Shown piece by piece: positions 1 to 8,076 of a stretch of 64,000 nucleotides of DNA. The notes beneath the pieces are model-generated. The model saw nothing but the letters and a program-made list of their open reading frames with translations, had not been told where the DNA came from and made no database searches. The position numbers and the translations under genes were made by a program. Source of the stretch: an uncultured Erythrobacter sp. (GTDB taxonomy: Bacteria > Pseudomonadota > Alphaproteobacteria > Sphingomonadales > Sphingomonadaceae); assembly GCA_947499505.1 (NCBI GenBank), contig CANMOQ010000004.1:186001-250000 (forward strand). The letters run 5' to 3'. How positions within the stretch are numbered: position 1 is the stretch's first letter; every line of letters starts with the position of its first letter.

Positions 1-288
1 CTGAGAAAGTCTCGAAGGCTGCCTAATTCGAATATTCGAATTTGAACAAAGAGCTTTTCAGAGCCAGCCTCTCCACTCTCCCAACTGGCTCTCGAAAACG
101 CGCGAAAGCGCCGGGCCGGATAGACCATAATGGTTTGTCCGGCCCCTTTGCTTTTGGACTACGAATTGAGCAAGCCCGCGCCGTGAATGCGCCAAAAGCG
201 CGCTGCAATCATGCAAATCCCCTTGGTAAAACCTTAAGGTTGCGCATGGCACCTTGCAGATGGACCAACCTTTCCGATATTGCACACC
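1..288. other. Intergenic region upstream of clpS
   Basis: No convincing coding sequence is visible in the first 288 bases. Short open frames here have no recognisable domain and no ribosome binding site. The left part contains AT-rich repeats of TTCGAAT, and the middle holds a strong hairpin (listed separately) that probably ends a transcript entering from the left. The clpS promoter should lie between that hairpin and position 288, but I cannot assign its boxes. Confidence 0.5.
113..150 (+). terminator. Predicted intrinsic terminator
   Basis: GGGCCGGA at 113-120 pairs perfectly with TCCGGCCC at 138-145. The inner GACCA/TGGTT also pairs, giving a long GC-rich stem followed by a pyrimidine-rich tail (CTTTGCTTTT). 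It probably terminates a gene lying left of the window. Confidence 0.7.
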
Positions 289-699
289 ATGATGACTGAC
301 ACTCTGCTTCTCACCCTCAGCGATGCGACCACACCTCTATTGCTGCCGCCATTGTCGGCAGGCGATGATGGTGCCGGCGGCAATGACGGCGATGATGGGT
401 CGGACAGCGAAGTTGGTGTCGCGACCAAAACCCGCACAAAGCCGAAGAAGCCCAGCCAATACAAAGTGCTGTTGTTGAATGATGATTACACCCCGATGGA
501 ATTCGTGGTGATGGTGCTGAAGCGGTTTTTCTCGATGGATTTGGAGCAGGCGACGCGGGTGATGCTGCATGTGCATCAAAAGGGCGTCGGCGTGTGCGGT
601 ATCTTCCCCTATGAAGTGGCCGAGACGAAGGTCAATCAGGTGATGGATTTTGCCAAGCAGAACCAGCACCCACTGCAATGCACGCTCGAAAAAGCGTGA
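289..699 (+). CDS. clpS: ATP-dependent Clp protease adaptor ClpS
   Basis: ClpS binds the N-domain of ClpA and delivers N-end rule substrates to ClpAP, while blocking SsrA-tagged substrates; it acts in the cytoplasm. The C-terminal 85 residues carry the ClpS fold signature: [17 protein letters not shown], then a helix ending in MLHVHQKG and the terminal PLQCTLEKA. The first 50 residues are a Gly/Asp-rich flexible extension. ATG codons at 289 and 292 are both possible; an in-frame TTG at 280 is less likely. The coding strand and position directly before a DUF427 gene suggest independent transcription from the region after the upstream terminator. The family assignment is firm; only the exact start is uncertain. 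Confidence 0.95.
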   Translation: MMTDTLLLTLSDATTPLLLPPLSAGDDGAGGNDGDDGSDSEVGVATKTRTKPKKPSQYKVLLLNDDYTPMEFVVMVLKRFFSMDLEQATRVMLHVHQKGVGVCGIFPYEVAETKVNQVMDFAKQNQHPLQCTLEKA

Positions 700-738
700 G
701 TTCGGCGCAGGTCTTTAAGCGCGCAGCCCGCTAAGCCG

Positions 739-1245
739 ATGCGGCAGCCCCACCTTCCACAGCCTGATCCCGTCGGCGAAAATCAGGAAAGCGTGTGGGA
801 TTACCCGCGCCCGGCGATTGCCGAGCCAACCATCCGCCGGATCGCTATTGTGCATCGCGGTGTCACATTGGCCGATACGACAGCGGCTTTCCGCACGCTC
901 GAAACCAGCCACCCGCCAACCTATTATCTGCCGCAAGCAGACATTGCGATGGAGCATTTCAGTCCCAATCCGCGCCGATCCCTATGCGAGTGGAAGGGGC
1001 AAGCGAACTATTGGGATATCACCATCGGTGATCAGCGTTTGGAGGCGGCGGCATGGTCCTACCCCTCGCCCACGCCCGCATTCGAGACAATCGCGGGCTA
1101 TCTCGCCTTCTATCCCGACTTCTTTGACCAATGCCTGGTCGATGGCGAACAGATCACGCCGCAGCCCGGCGGATTTTATGGCGGCTGGATCAGCCAATAT
1201 GAGGCTGGCCCGTTCAAAGGCATCCCCGGTAGCCGCTTCTGGTGA
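739..1245 (+). CDS. DUF427 domain-containing protein
   Basis: A 168-residue cytoplasmic protein with the DUF427 pattern: VWDYPRPAI near the N-terminus, a strand with GVTLADTT, then LETSHPPTYYLP, CEWKGQANYWDI and the C-terminal AGYLAFYP. This is the usual length of a single-domain member. The biochemical role of the family is not established, although the fold is a small beta-barrel often associated with nucleotide or small-ligand binding. ATG at 739 is used. It follows clpS by 39 bases on the same strand, but no functional link is evident. About 195 bases after it hold nothing recognisable before lptF. Confidence 0.88.
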   Translation: MRQPHLPQPDPVGENQESVWDYPRPAIAEPTIRRIAIVHRGVTLADTTAAFRTLETSHPPTYYLPQADIAMEHFSPNPRRSLCEWKGQANYWDITIGDQRLEAAAWSYPSPTPAFETIAGYLAFYPDFFDQCLVDGEQITPQPGGFYGGWISQYEAGPFKGIPGSRFW

Positions 1246-1441
1246 GCTTGCTTTCGCTAAGGCAGGCCCCGCTGACACGCCTGGTCAGTCAGAAGCCATA
1301 CATCCACCGCGCTTAGGCATACGGCAGATGACCCGGGTGAAAAACCTCGCTATGGGCCTTGATCAGACACCGCTTCGCCCGGGCGATTGCCCCAGCGAAC
1401 GCCCCGCGCAACCTTTGGATGTGAAAGCCAGCTAAGCTCCC

Positions 1442-2689
1442 GTGCTCAACGCTTTTCCCAGTATTGACCGATATATCTTCCGGCTGGTGGTGTTTCCAAT
1501 GCTGGGCGTGTTTGCCCTCGCCGCTTCGCTGCTGATGCTCGATAAAATGCTGCGATTGTTCGATTTCGTGGCGGTAGAAGGCGGCCCGATCGGCGTTGTT
1601 TTCAAGATGCTGGGCGCGCTGATCCCGGAATATGCCAGCCTTGCGATCCCGCTAGGCTTGCTTCTCGGCATTCTGCTCGCTTTCAGAAAGCTCGCGACCT
1701 CCAGCGAACTCGATGTGATGCGCGCCGTCGGCCTCAGCTATTGGCGGCTGCTGCGCGTTCCCTATGCGATCACATGCGTGCTGGTGGCGATCAACGTCGC
1801 GCTGGTGTTCTATGTCCAGCCGATCAGCCGTTACTATTACGAGCAGATGGAATTTGAGCTGCGCTCTGGCGCGCTGGGCGCATCGATCAAGGTCGGCGAA
1901 TTCAACACTCTGGCCGACCGTATGGCCTTGCGGATTGAGGAAAGCGAAGACGAAGGGCGGCGCTTGATCGGCATCTTTGCCCGCGTCTCCAATTCGCAGG
2001 ATCAAGTGCTCTCGATCAGCGCGCGCGAAGGCGCGTTTCTGGCAACCAGCGATGATCCCAACACCATCATCCTGCGCCTGTCCGAAGGCACCATTGTCCA
2101 AGACACCGGCAGCGAGACCCCGCGTGTCCTATCCTTCAGCCGCCATGACCTGCCGATAGACCTGCCCGCGATTGAGGAGTTCCGCGCCCGCGGCGATGCG
2201 GAGCGAGAATATATCCTGCCCGAACTGCTCAGGATCGGGTGGTCGGATGACAATGTCGCAGAACTGGACCGCGACGCCAGCCAGGCAAGCTTTCACTTCC
2301 GATTGGTGGAGGTGGTGATGATGTTCCTAATGCCGCTGTTGGCGGTGGCATTGGCGATCCCGCCCAAACGATCGACCAGCGCGCTAGGCGTGTTCGTCTC
2401 GATTGTGATGGTGGTCGCCTATCACAAGATCAATCAGTACGGCGAAGACATCGCGACGCTGGGCCGGATTGACCCGATTATCGCCTTGTGGGGCCCGTTT
2501 GTGGTGTTCGCTGCGCTGATCCTATGGATGTATTACCGCGTCGCCCATGTACCCGGCGGGCAAGCGATTGGCGCGCTGGAAACCGGGACCGCCAAAATCG
2601 GCAAGGGGCTGCGCAAGCTGTTTGACCGGCGCAAGCCGCACCGGCTGCGCGGGCCCGATCCTGACCCGCAACCATCGCCAGCGGAATAG
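1442..2689 (+). CDS. lptF: LPS export ABC transporter permease LptF
   Basis: LptF is one of the two inner-membrane permeases that, with the LptB ATPase, extract lipopolysaccharide and pass it to the Lpt bridge. The 415-residue protein starts at GTG 1442. It has two transmembrane helices in the first 75 residues (LVVFPMLGVFALAASLLML), a coupling-helix region with LATSSELDVMRAVGLSYW, a periplasmic beta-jellyroll in the middle, and further membrane segments between about residues 285 and 370. It is followed 18 bases later by lptG, the usual partner. The Lys/Arg/Pro-rich C-terminal tail looks cytoplasmic. LptF rather than LptG is chosen because of gene order and the LDKMLRLFDF segment. Confidence 0.93.
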   Translation: MLNAFPSIDRYIFRLVVFPMLGVFALAASLLMLDKMLRLFDFVAVEGGPIGVVFKMLGALIPEYASLAIPLGLLLGILLAFRKLATSSELDVMRAVGLSYWRLLRVPYAITCVLVAINVALVFYVQPISRYYYEQMEFELRSGALGASIKVGEFNTLADRMALRIEESEDEGRRLIGIFARVSNSQDQVLSISAREGAFLATSDDPNTIILRLSEGTIVQDTGSETPRVLSFSRHDLPIDLPAIEEFRARGDAEREYILPELLRIGWSDDNVAELDRDASQASFHFRLVEVVMMFLMPLLAVALAIPPKRSTSALGVFVSIVMVVAYHKINQYGEDIATLGRIDPIIALWGPFVVFAALILWMYYRVAHVPGGQAIGALETGTAKIGKGLRKLFDRRKPHRLRGPDPDPQPSPAE

Positions 2690-2707
2690 GCAGGGTATAG
2701 CCTCACC

Positions 2708-3805
2708 ATGCAGCTCGACTTTTTCCCTTCGCGCACCCTCACGCTCTATCTGGCGAAGATGTTTATCGTACGGATCCTTGCCGTCCTGGTGATGCTGGTG
2801 CTGGTGCTGATGATGCTCGACCTGCTGTCGAACAGCGGCGACATTTTGGCGGTGCCCGGCAACGGCGATAGCGAGGTTTGGAAATATGCCAGCCTGCGCA
2901 TTCCTCAGCTGATATCGCGCTTCCTGCCCTATTCGGTGCTGCTCGCGACGCTGATCACCTTGGTTACGCTCAACCAGAACAGCGAGGTCGTGGCGATGAA
3001 GGCCGCTGGCCTCTCCGCACACCAAGTCCTCTCGCCGCTGCTGCTCACAGCCGCACTGGTGTCGGTCATCAGCTTCGGCTTTCACGACCGCGTCGTGACC
3101 CGCGCAACCGCCACTCTCAAAGCATGGGAGGCGGCCGATTATGGCCCAATCCCAGAGGCCTCCAACGTGAAGGCCAATGTCTATCTGACCGACGGCTCCA
3201 GCATATTGTCCGCCGCCAGCCTCAGCGGCACGGGCGAGCAAATCACCATGACCAATGTCACCTGGTACGAACGCGCGCCCGGCGGCATTATCCGCCAGCA
3301 GGTCCGCGCCCCGCGCGCCGTCTATGCCAGCCCCGGTTGGAAGCTCGAGAACCCTGTCCGCTTTGAAGTTGGCAGCGCAGACAGCCAGCCACTCGACAGC
3401 CTGACTGTCGGGACAGGCATCTCGCCGGAAAGGATTGGCTTGGAATCGGTCGATCCAGAGGCACTGTCTTTCTTTGAGCTGTCCGAGACAATCGACGCCT
3501 ATGAGGCGGCTGGCAGGCGAACCTCAGAAATGAAGGCCAAGTGGTGGCACAAATTGTCCGGCCCCTTGTCGGCATTTCTGATGCCGCTGCTGGGCGCGAT
3601 CGCCGCCTTTGGCCTCGCCCGGTCAGGGCAATTGTTCGTGCGCGCGATCATCGGCATGGGGCTGGGCTTTGCCTATTTCGTGGTCGACAATGCCGCGCTG
3701 GCGATGGGCAGTTTTGGCGGGTATCCGCCCTTCCTCGCCGCATGGGCGCCGTTCTTCCTGTTCTTCCTTGTGGGTGAAACTGTCCTCATTCGGACCGAGG
3801 AATGA
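2708..3805 (+). CDS. lptG: LPS export ABC transporter permease LptG
   Basis: This is the second permease of the LptB2FG extractor in the inner membrane. The 365-residue protein has the same architecture as LptF: an N-terminal helix (MFIVRILAVLVMLVLVLMML), helix two ending in LITLVTLNQNSEVVAMKAAG (the coupling helix), a periplasmic domain from about residues 130 to 265, and C-terminal helices starting at LSGPLSAFLMPLLGAIAAFG. The start is ATG 2708. Its stop overlaps the ATG of the following acetyltransferase by four bases, so the three genes are probably one operon. Confidence 0.93.
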   Translation: MQLDFFPSRTLTLYLAKMFIVRILAVLVMLVLVLMMLDLLSNSGDILAVPGNGDSEVWKYASLRIPQLISRFLPYSVLLATLITLVTLNQNSEVVAMKAAGLSAHQVLSPLLLTAALVSVISFGFHDRVVTRATATLKAWEAADYGPIPEASNVKANVYLTDGSSILSAASLSGTGEQITMTNVTWYERAPGGIIRQQVRAPRAVYASPGWKLENPVRFEVGSADSQPLDSLTVGTGISPERIGLESVDPEALSFFELSETIDAYEAAGRRTSEMKAKWWHKLSGPLSAFLMPLLGAIAAFGLARSGQLFVRAIIGMGLGFAYFVVDNAALAMGSFGGYPPFLAAWAPFFLFFLVGETVLIRTEE

Positions 3806-4320
3806 GCGATTGGTCCCTGCGCCTCGCGCGCGCTGATGACGCCGAGGCGATGCCCGCGATTGAGCTGGCCGCATCCGTTCTGTTCAAAGACGATCCTGAT
3901 CTGGTTGGCCTCGATTTTGACGATCATTGGCAGCCGGACGAGCTGCGCCGTCTGATCCGCAAGGGGCATTGCCTGGTCAGCCATGTCGGCGAGGAAATGG
4001 TCGGTTTCCTCGTGAGCCAGCCGTTTCAGCGTGAACTGCATATCTGGGAAATGGACGTATTGCCCGCGCAGCAAGGCAAAGGCATTGGCGCAGGCATGGT
4101 TCGCGCATGCCAAATTGACGCGCGCAATTCTGGTTTCAAAGCCATCACGCTCACCACATTTCGCGATTTGCCGTGGAATGCACCGTTCTACGCCCGGCTC
4201 GGCTTTGAACAGGTGACCGCTTTGGATGCGCACCCCAGGCTGGCCGGAGAGCTTGCCAATGAGGCGGATGACGGCCTGCCAGCGGAACGCCGCTGCGCGA
4301 TGATCCATTTCCTCGATTGA
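3802..4320 (+). CDS. GNAT family N-acetyltransferase
   Basis: A 172-residue acyl-CoA-dependent N-acetyltransferase of the GNAT fold. The acetyl-CoA binding motif A is visible as LPAQQGKGIGAGMVRA (about residues 89-104), preceded by the strand LHIWEMDV and followed by the motif B region TFRDLPWNAPFYARLGFEQ. The substrate cannot be told from sequence. Its ATG overlaps the lptG stop (ATGA), which suggests translational coupling. I see no evidence that it acts on LPS. The downstream 109-base gap has no clear terminator. Confidence 0.88.
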   Translation: MSDWSLRLARADDAEAMPAIELAASVLFKDDPDLVGLDFDDHWQPDELRRLIRKGHCLVSHVGEEMVGFLVSQPFQRELHIWEMDVLPAQQGKGIGAGMVRACQIDARNSGFKAITLTTFRDLPWNAPFYARLGFEQVTALDAHPRLAGELANEADDGLPAERRCAMIHFLD

Positions 4321-4429
4321 TCGCCCGCACGGTAGCGCATGCGCCCTCGCAGCAACGCTCTGCCGCAAGCTGGTTTGAACACGCCTGCCTTCCGGCCTAA
4401 GCTTCGCGCCAAGCCTTGGGAGGACAAAT

Positions 4430-4777
4430 ATGAAGTGCATTCAACTCATCGGCGCATTTAGCGCGGCCGCGCTGCTGTCAGCCTGCGGCAATCGCAGCGA
4501 TGAAACCGCCGAGGCTTCACGCGAATTGATCCCCCTAGAGGATGTCGATGTACCCACCGATGAAGAAATGGCCCTCGGCGTGGGCGCAGAGGATGCGGTG
4601 GATGGCGGCGATGGGAGCGGCAGCAGCAATGCTCCTACCTCAGGCCTCAACATCACCAGCGGGCCAGATTACGGCGAGGACGCAGCGAGCGGATCTGACA
4701 CAATGATCCGCGGCGAAAGCTCGCAAGCGATCGATCCCAAAGCGTCCAAACTGATAAAGGCTGACCCAGCGCGGTAG
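4430..4777 (+). CDS. Small predicted lipoprotein, function unknown
   Basis: A 115-residue protein with a lipoprotein signal peptide: MKCIQLIGAFSAAALLSAC, where LSAC is a good lipobox and Cys19 would be lipidated. The mature part is very acidic, rich in Asp, Glu, Gly and Ser, and without a recognisable domain. A strong ribosome binding site (GGGAGGA, about 6 bases before ATG 4430) supports the start. It stands alone between the acetyltransferase and a convergent desaturase gene. I do not recognise a named family. Confidence 0.75.
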   Translation: MKCIQLIGAFSAAALLSACGNRSDETAEASRELIPLEDVDVPTDEEMALGVGAEDAVDGGDGSGSSNAPTSGLNITSGPDYGEDAASGSDTMIRGESSQAIDPKASKLIKADPAR

Positions 4778-4793
4778 GCTGAGCCAAGTCCGC

Positions 4794-5891
4794 TCAGCGC
4801 ATCATAGTGCTACGCGCGATGCGGCCCACCAGCGGCAACAAGCCGGGATGGTTCGCGCCGGAATAGGTCGAGCCAGCGCCAAATTCTGCCGCCAAGCGCC
4901 GATGCGCCTCTGGCAGGTCGTGATAGGGCATGGACGGCATCAAGTGGTGCAGCGCGTGATAGCGCAGGCCAACGGGGGCCCAAACCTCTGCAATTGGACC
5001 GGGCGGCGGGACATTCACACTGTCGAGGAACTGAGCGGTCACCGTCATCGGTTCGCCCTCATTCTCCCACAGATGCGCCACCAATGTGCGCAGCTGATTG
5101 AGAACCGCCGTGAGCGACAGAATGGCCAGCGCAATCAGCAGCGGACGCCAGCCGAGAAACTGCGTGCTGGCGAGCAGCGCCCATGACCAGACGAACACGC
5201 CCGCCTCTTGCCATTTCACTTGCCTAGACAGCTCGCCCTTAGGCGGCTTGCGGCGGAAATCAGGATTGATCGACAGCGCGGAAAACCGCTCCCACACAAA
5301 AGTGCGAACCGGCGGAATAATCGCGCCCAATGGCACGAGGATCGCCGCGCGCACGATCAGAGCAATCGGCGCAAGAAACGCGACCAGCACAAAGGCGGGC
5401 AAGCTCCACGGTTTCATCAGCGCCAGTGGCAGATATTCGGGATCTTCGATCGTGCCGTAACGCGTGCGGGTGTGGTGGATCGTGTGCACGCCCTCATACA
5501 TGAAGCTGGGGGTCAGCAGCGGAATGCCGACCAGCAAGTTCCAGCCCTTACGAAAGCCGGGCAGCGCATCGCGGTGAATATGGGTGAGCTCGTGGATGAA
5601 CATCAGCGAGCGGTAAAGCGCCAAGGCCGCGACCAGACCGAACACGATTGAAAGCGCCAAATTGCCCGACAGGATCGCGCCCGCAATGCCCGCATATCCG
5701 ACCCCGGTCGAAATCAGCATGTCGGGCCAGTAAACACCGGCGCGTGCTTCGCCCAAATCCTTGGTCAGATCGCGCGCCGCGCGCAGCATATCTTTGTCGT
5801 CGCTCGTCTGGAACTGCGCACGCGTGGGCACACCAGCGGTCTCGCCGGGCGCGCCCTTAGCAGGGGCAAGAGGTTGCTCAATCATCGTCAT
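4794..5891 (-). CDS. Fatty acid desaturase family protein
   Basis: A 365-residue integral membrane di-iron desaturase or hydroxylase of the PF00487 family. The three histidine boxes are present: HELTH at residues 100-104, HTIHH at 136-140, and YHALHH near residue 312. Hydrophobic helices lie between about residues 60-95 and 165-200 and around 240-265. The substrate is not determined; the family includes lipid desaturases and carotenoid-modifying enzymes. ATG at 5891 is followed by a second possible ATG two codons later. The gene is convergent with the upstream lipoprotein gene and divergent from the GNAT-like gene at 6037. It is one of three unrelated-looking desaturases in the window. Confidence 0.9.
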   Translation of the reverse strand: MTMIEQPLAPAKGAPGETAGVPTRAQFQTSDDKDMLRAARDLTKDLGEARAGVYWPDMLISTGVGYAGIAGAILSGNLALSIVFGLVAALALYRSLMFIHELTHIHRDALPGFRKGWNLLVGIPLLTPSFMYEGVHTIHHTRTRYGTIEDPEYLPLALMKPWSLPAFVLVAFLAPIALIVRAAILVPLGAIIPPVRTFVWERFSALSINPDFRRKPPKGELSRQVKWQEAGVFVWSWALLASTQFLGWRPLLIALAILSLTAVLNQLRTLVAHLWENEGEPMTVTAQFLDSVNVPPPGPIAEVWAPVGLRYHALHHLMPSMPYHDLPEAHRRLAAEFGAGSTYSGANHPGLLPLVGRIARSTMMR

Positions 5892-6036
5892 TACGGTGCT
5901 TTCAATTCCGCCATTTAGGCGATCTTACCGGCGAGGACAAACGCATCCTGTTGGCAAGAGTGATCGATTCTCTTGCGCGTTGGCCGCTGCCGGGACAAAC
6001 AGACGCCTTGGCAATGGACTGAACAAGGCGATCTGC

Positions 6037-7197
6037 GTGACCAATGCGCAAATAAGCATCGAAGCGGTAATCGACAAGCGCGGACGGGCGCAATTCGTTG
6101 ATTTGGGGCGCGAATTTGCGGCATCTGTAGCGCATCACGTCCCGCAATTGCGCTCTGAATTGCTGGAACTGATCAACCCGGACAAAAACCCGTTTTTCAA
6201 GCATGGTAAGGCGCAATTGCTCATCGCCCGCCGCGATGGAAAAATGGTCGGGCGCATTTCCGCGCAGATCGATGAACTGGCGCTGGCCATGCCCGCCGAG
6301 CAGGGCTTTGGCCCGGGAACCGGCATGTTCGGATATTTCGATGCGGCCGACGAACAGGTCGCGCGGGCATTGCTGGAAAAGGCGCAAAGCTGGCTGGCGG
6401 AGCAAGGCATGACGCGGGTACTTGGCCCGATTTCCATGGCCATGTGGGAAGAGCCCGGACTGCTGGTGAGCGGCCACGATCATTCACCGATGATCATGAT
6501 GGGCCATCATCCCGCGCACTATCAAGGCTGGATCGAGGGCGCAGGCTACACCCGCGCCAAGACGCTCTACACTTATGATCTCGATATCACGAAAGACTTC
6601 CCGCCGCTGGTGCAGCGGATCGTGAAATCGGGCAAGCGCAACGAGCGGATCACCATTCGGCGCGTCGACAAATCCAATTGGGACCGGGACGCAGGGATCG
6701 TGCTGTCGATCCTCAATGATGCATGGTCCGACAATTGGGGCTTCACCCCCTTCACCCCGGAAGAGGTCGCCTATGCTGGCAAGAAGCTGAAGACGATCAT
6801 CTTTGAGCCGCTCAATATGATTGCCGAGGTCGAGGGCAAACCGGTTGCCTTCATGCTGACCTTCCCGGACATCAACGATGTGCTGGACAAAATCGATGGC
6901 AAGCTCCTGCCATTTGGCTGGTTCCACATGCTGCGCTGGCTGCGCGGGCCGCGTGGCTCGGGAATGCGGGTGCCGCTGATGGGCGTCCTTAAAGAGGTGC
7001 AAAACTCGCGTCTCGCTAGCCAGCTGGCGTTTATGATGATCAACGAGATCCGCGAGAGCGCCTACACCACCTTTGCCTCCAAGCGGGCAGAGATCGGCTG
7101 GATCCTGGAAGACAATCAGGGAATGGTCGCGATTGCCGACACGATCCAGGCTCAGATCAACCGCGAATATGCGATCTACGAAAAGCCGCTGACTTAA
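6037..7197 (+). CDS. GNAT-like hypothetical protein (sometimes labelled dATP pyrophosphohydrolase)
   Basis: A protein of about 386 residues from the GTG at 6037. The frame stays open further upstream, but that part overlaps the divergent desaturase gene and looks non-coding. The N-terminal half contains KAQLLIARRDGKMVGRISAQ and a GPISMAMWEEPGLLVSG block; the C-terminal half has VAFMLTFPDINDVLDKIDGK and SKRAEIGWILEDNQGM. Together these resemble a double GNAT-type fold family conserved in sphingomonads. Public annotations call such proteins dATP pyrophosphohydrolase, but I see no nucleotide hydrolase motif here. Its function is unknown. No operon partner is evident. Confidence 0.8.
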   Translation: MTNAQISIEAVIDKRGRAQFVDLGREFAASVAHHVPQLRSELLELINPDKNPFFKHGKAQLLIARRDGKMVGRISAQIDELALAMPAEQGFGPGTGMFGYFDAADEQVARALLEKAQSWLAEQGMTRVLGPISMAMWEEPGLLVSGHDHSPMIMMGHHPAHYQGWIEGAGYTRAKTLYTYDLDITKDFPPLVQRIVKSGKRNERITIRRVDKSNWDRDAGIVLSILNDAWSDNWGFTPFTPEEVAYAGKKLKTIIFEPLNMIAEVEGKPVAFMLTFPDINDVLDKIDGKLLPFGWFHMLRWLRGPRGSGMRVPLMGVLKEVQNSRLASQLAFMMINEIRESAYTTFASKRAEIGWILEDNQGMVAIADTIQAQINREYAIYEKPLT

Positions 7198-7227
7198 GAG
7201 CTCGCCCGCGCATTTCGCCTTGCAGAC

Positions 7228-7254
7228 TGTAACGGATGGGCCAATCTGTTCGTA
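7228..7254 (+). promoter_or_regulatory. Possible ECF-type promoter before the receiver gene
   Basis: TGTAACG at 7228-7234 is followed after 16 bases by CGTA at 7251-7254, about 40 bases before ATG 7294. It resembles the SigF-type boxes at the bufferin locus (GTAAC, N16, CGAA) and, with a 17-base spacer, the EcfG consensus (GGAAC, CGTT). It matches neither perfectly. Confidence 0.3.
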
Positions 7255-7293
7255 AGACCAGTTGTCGATATCTCGTTTAGCCAAGGGTGAAGC

Positions 7294-7725
7294 ATGCTCT
7301 CATTTAGCAAAGGCAAAACCGCGCCAGCCCGCCTGCCACGGCGTGTTCTGGTGGTTGAAGATCATGCCGAGCATGGCCGCGTGCTGGAGGAAGCCTTAAT
7401 CCACGAAGGCGTGGACGAGGTGAACATATGCCCCTCCACCGCTTGCTCGCTGGAGCGGCTGCGCTCTGGATCGTTCGATGCGATCATCCTCGACGTACAT
7501 CTGGCCGACAGCGATATGGGCTGGGAAATCGCGGAATTGGTGAATGCGGTTGGCGGCGATGCCACCCGGATCATTTTTCAAACCGATGATCCCACCGAAA
7601 TCCCGCCAGCGATCCAGAAACTCGGTCCTGTCCTTACCAAACCCTATGGCCCTGGTGACCTAATAGAGATGCTGAAGACGGCGCCGCGAACGGACCTATT
7701 CGGTCGACTCCGCCGCAAGGGCTGA
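7294..7725 (+). CDS. Stand-alone response regulator receiver protein
   Basis: A 143-residue single-domain CheY-like protein with no output domain. The acidic pair is in VVEDHAEH (E22, D23), the phospho-acceptor is D67 in IILDVHL, the switch residue region is IIFQTDDP, and the conserved lysine is in LTKPYGP. It lacks the FATGUY motif found in many alphaproteobacterial single-domain regulators that feed PhyR. Position next to phyR nevertheless makes a role in the stress-signalling phosphorelay plausible; this is inference from context. A possible ECF promoter lies upstream and a strong hairpin follows. Confidence 0.9.
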   Translation: MLSFSKGKTAPARLPRRVLVVEDHAEHGRVLEEALIHEGVDEVNICPSTACSLERLRSGSFDAIILDVHLADSDMGWEIAELVNAVGGDATRIIFQTDDPTEIPPAIQKLGPVLTKPYGPGDLIEMLKTAPRTDLFGRLRRKG

Positions 7726-7751
7726 ACCACGCAAAGCATTACCCCGATACG

Positions 7752-7835
7752 AAAAAGGCCTCCACTCGGGTGAGTGAAGGCCTTGGGATCGTATCACCAA
7801 CCGCTTGGACGGGAGGGGGGTCTCGGCGGTGATAC
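7752..7835 (-). ncRNA. Predicted GsrN-like small RNA with C-rich loop
   Basis: Read on the minus strand, a transcript starting near 7835 would fold into two hairpins. The first has GTATCACC (7835-7828) pairing with GGTGATAC (7798-7791) and exposes the loop CCCCCCTCCC (7820-7811), an anti-Shine-Dalgarno sequence. The second is a 13-bp stem with loop ACCC (AAGGCCT...AGGCCTT) followed by TTTTT at 7756-7752, a textbook intrinsic terminator in this direction. An EcfG-like promoter lies just upstream. Size, C-rich 5' loop, terminator and location inside the stress response locus match GsrN, the sigma-T dependent sRNA of Caulobacter that protects against peroxide. No protein is predicted. Homology is inferred from architecture, not alignment. 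The same hairpin may also end the receiver gene transcript. Confidence 0.62.
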
Positions 7836-7841
7836 AAACAA

Positions 7842-7866
7842 AATGCACCGCCTCAGCTCTGGTTCC
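7842..7866 (-). promoter_or_regulatory. EcfG-like promoter for the predicted sRNA
   Basis: On the minus strand GGAAC (7866-7862) is followed after 16 bases by CATT (7845-7842). The general stress sigma factor consensus is GGAAC, N16-17, CGTT, so the -35 box is perfect and the -10 box matches three of four. The expected start falls at about 7835, the first base of the sRNA hairpin. Confidence 0.5.
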
Positions 7867-8076
7867 CGCCGACTTCAAAAAATTTTGAAATATTTGAATC
7901 CATGTCGGAGTAAACCAAAGTTGGCCTTTACTAAGGCGGCCCTGACAAGGTGGCGAGCCCCGGCATGCCACCCGTTGCAACCAAGCATAGACGCGCCGCG
8001 TAACTGCAACGAAGCTATAGAATAGACGCTCCAAATCGTTATAGGGGTGCGCACATCCTCGAATGAAAGCGAACCA

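Noticed and set aside
818..1435. Plus-strand frame of 205 codons overlapping the DUF427 gene
   Set aside because: Different frame over a gene with clear DUF427 motifs; Arg/Ser-rich shadow composition and no ribosome binding site.
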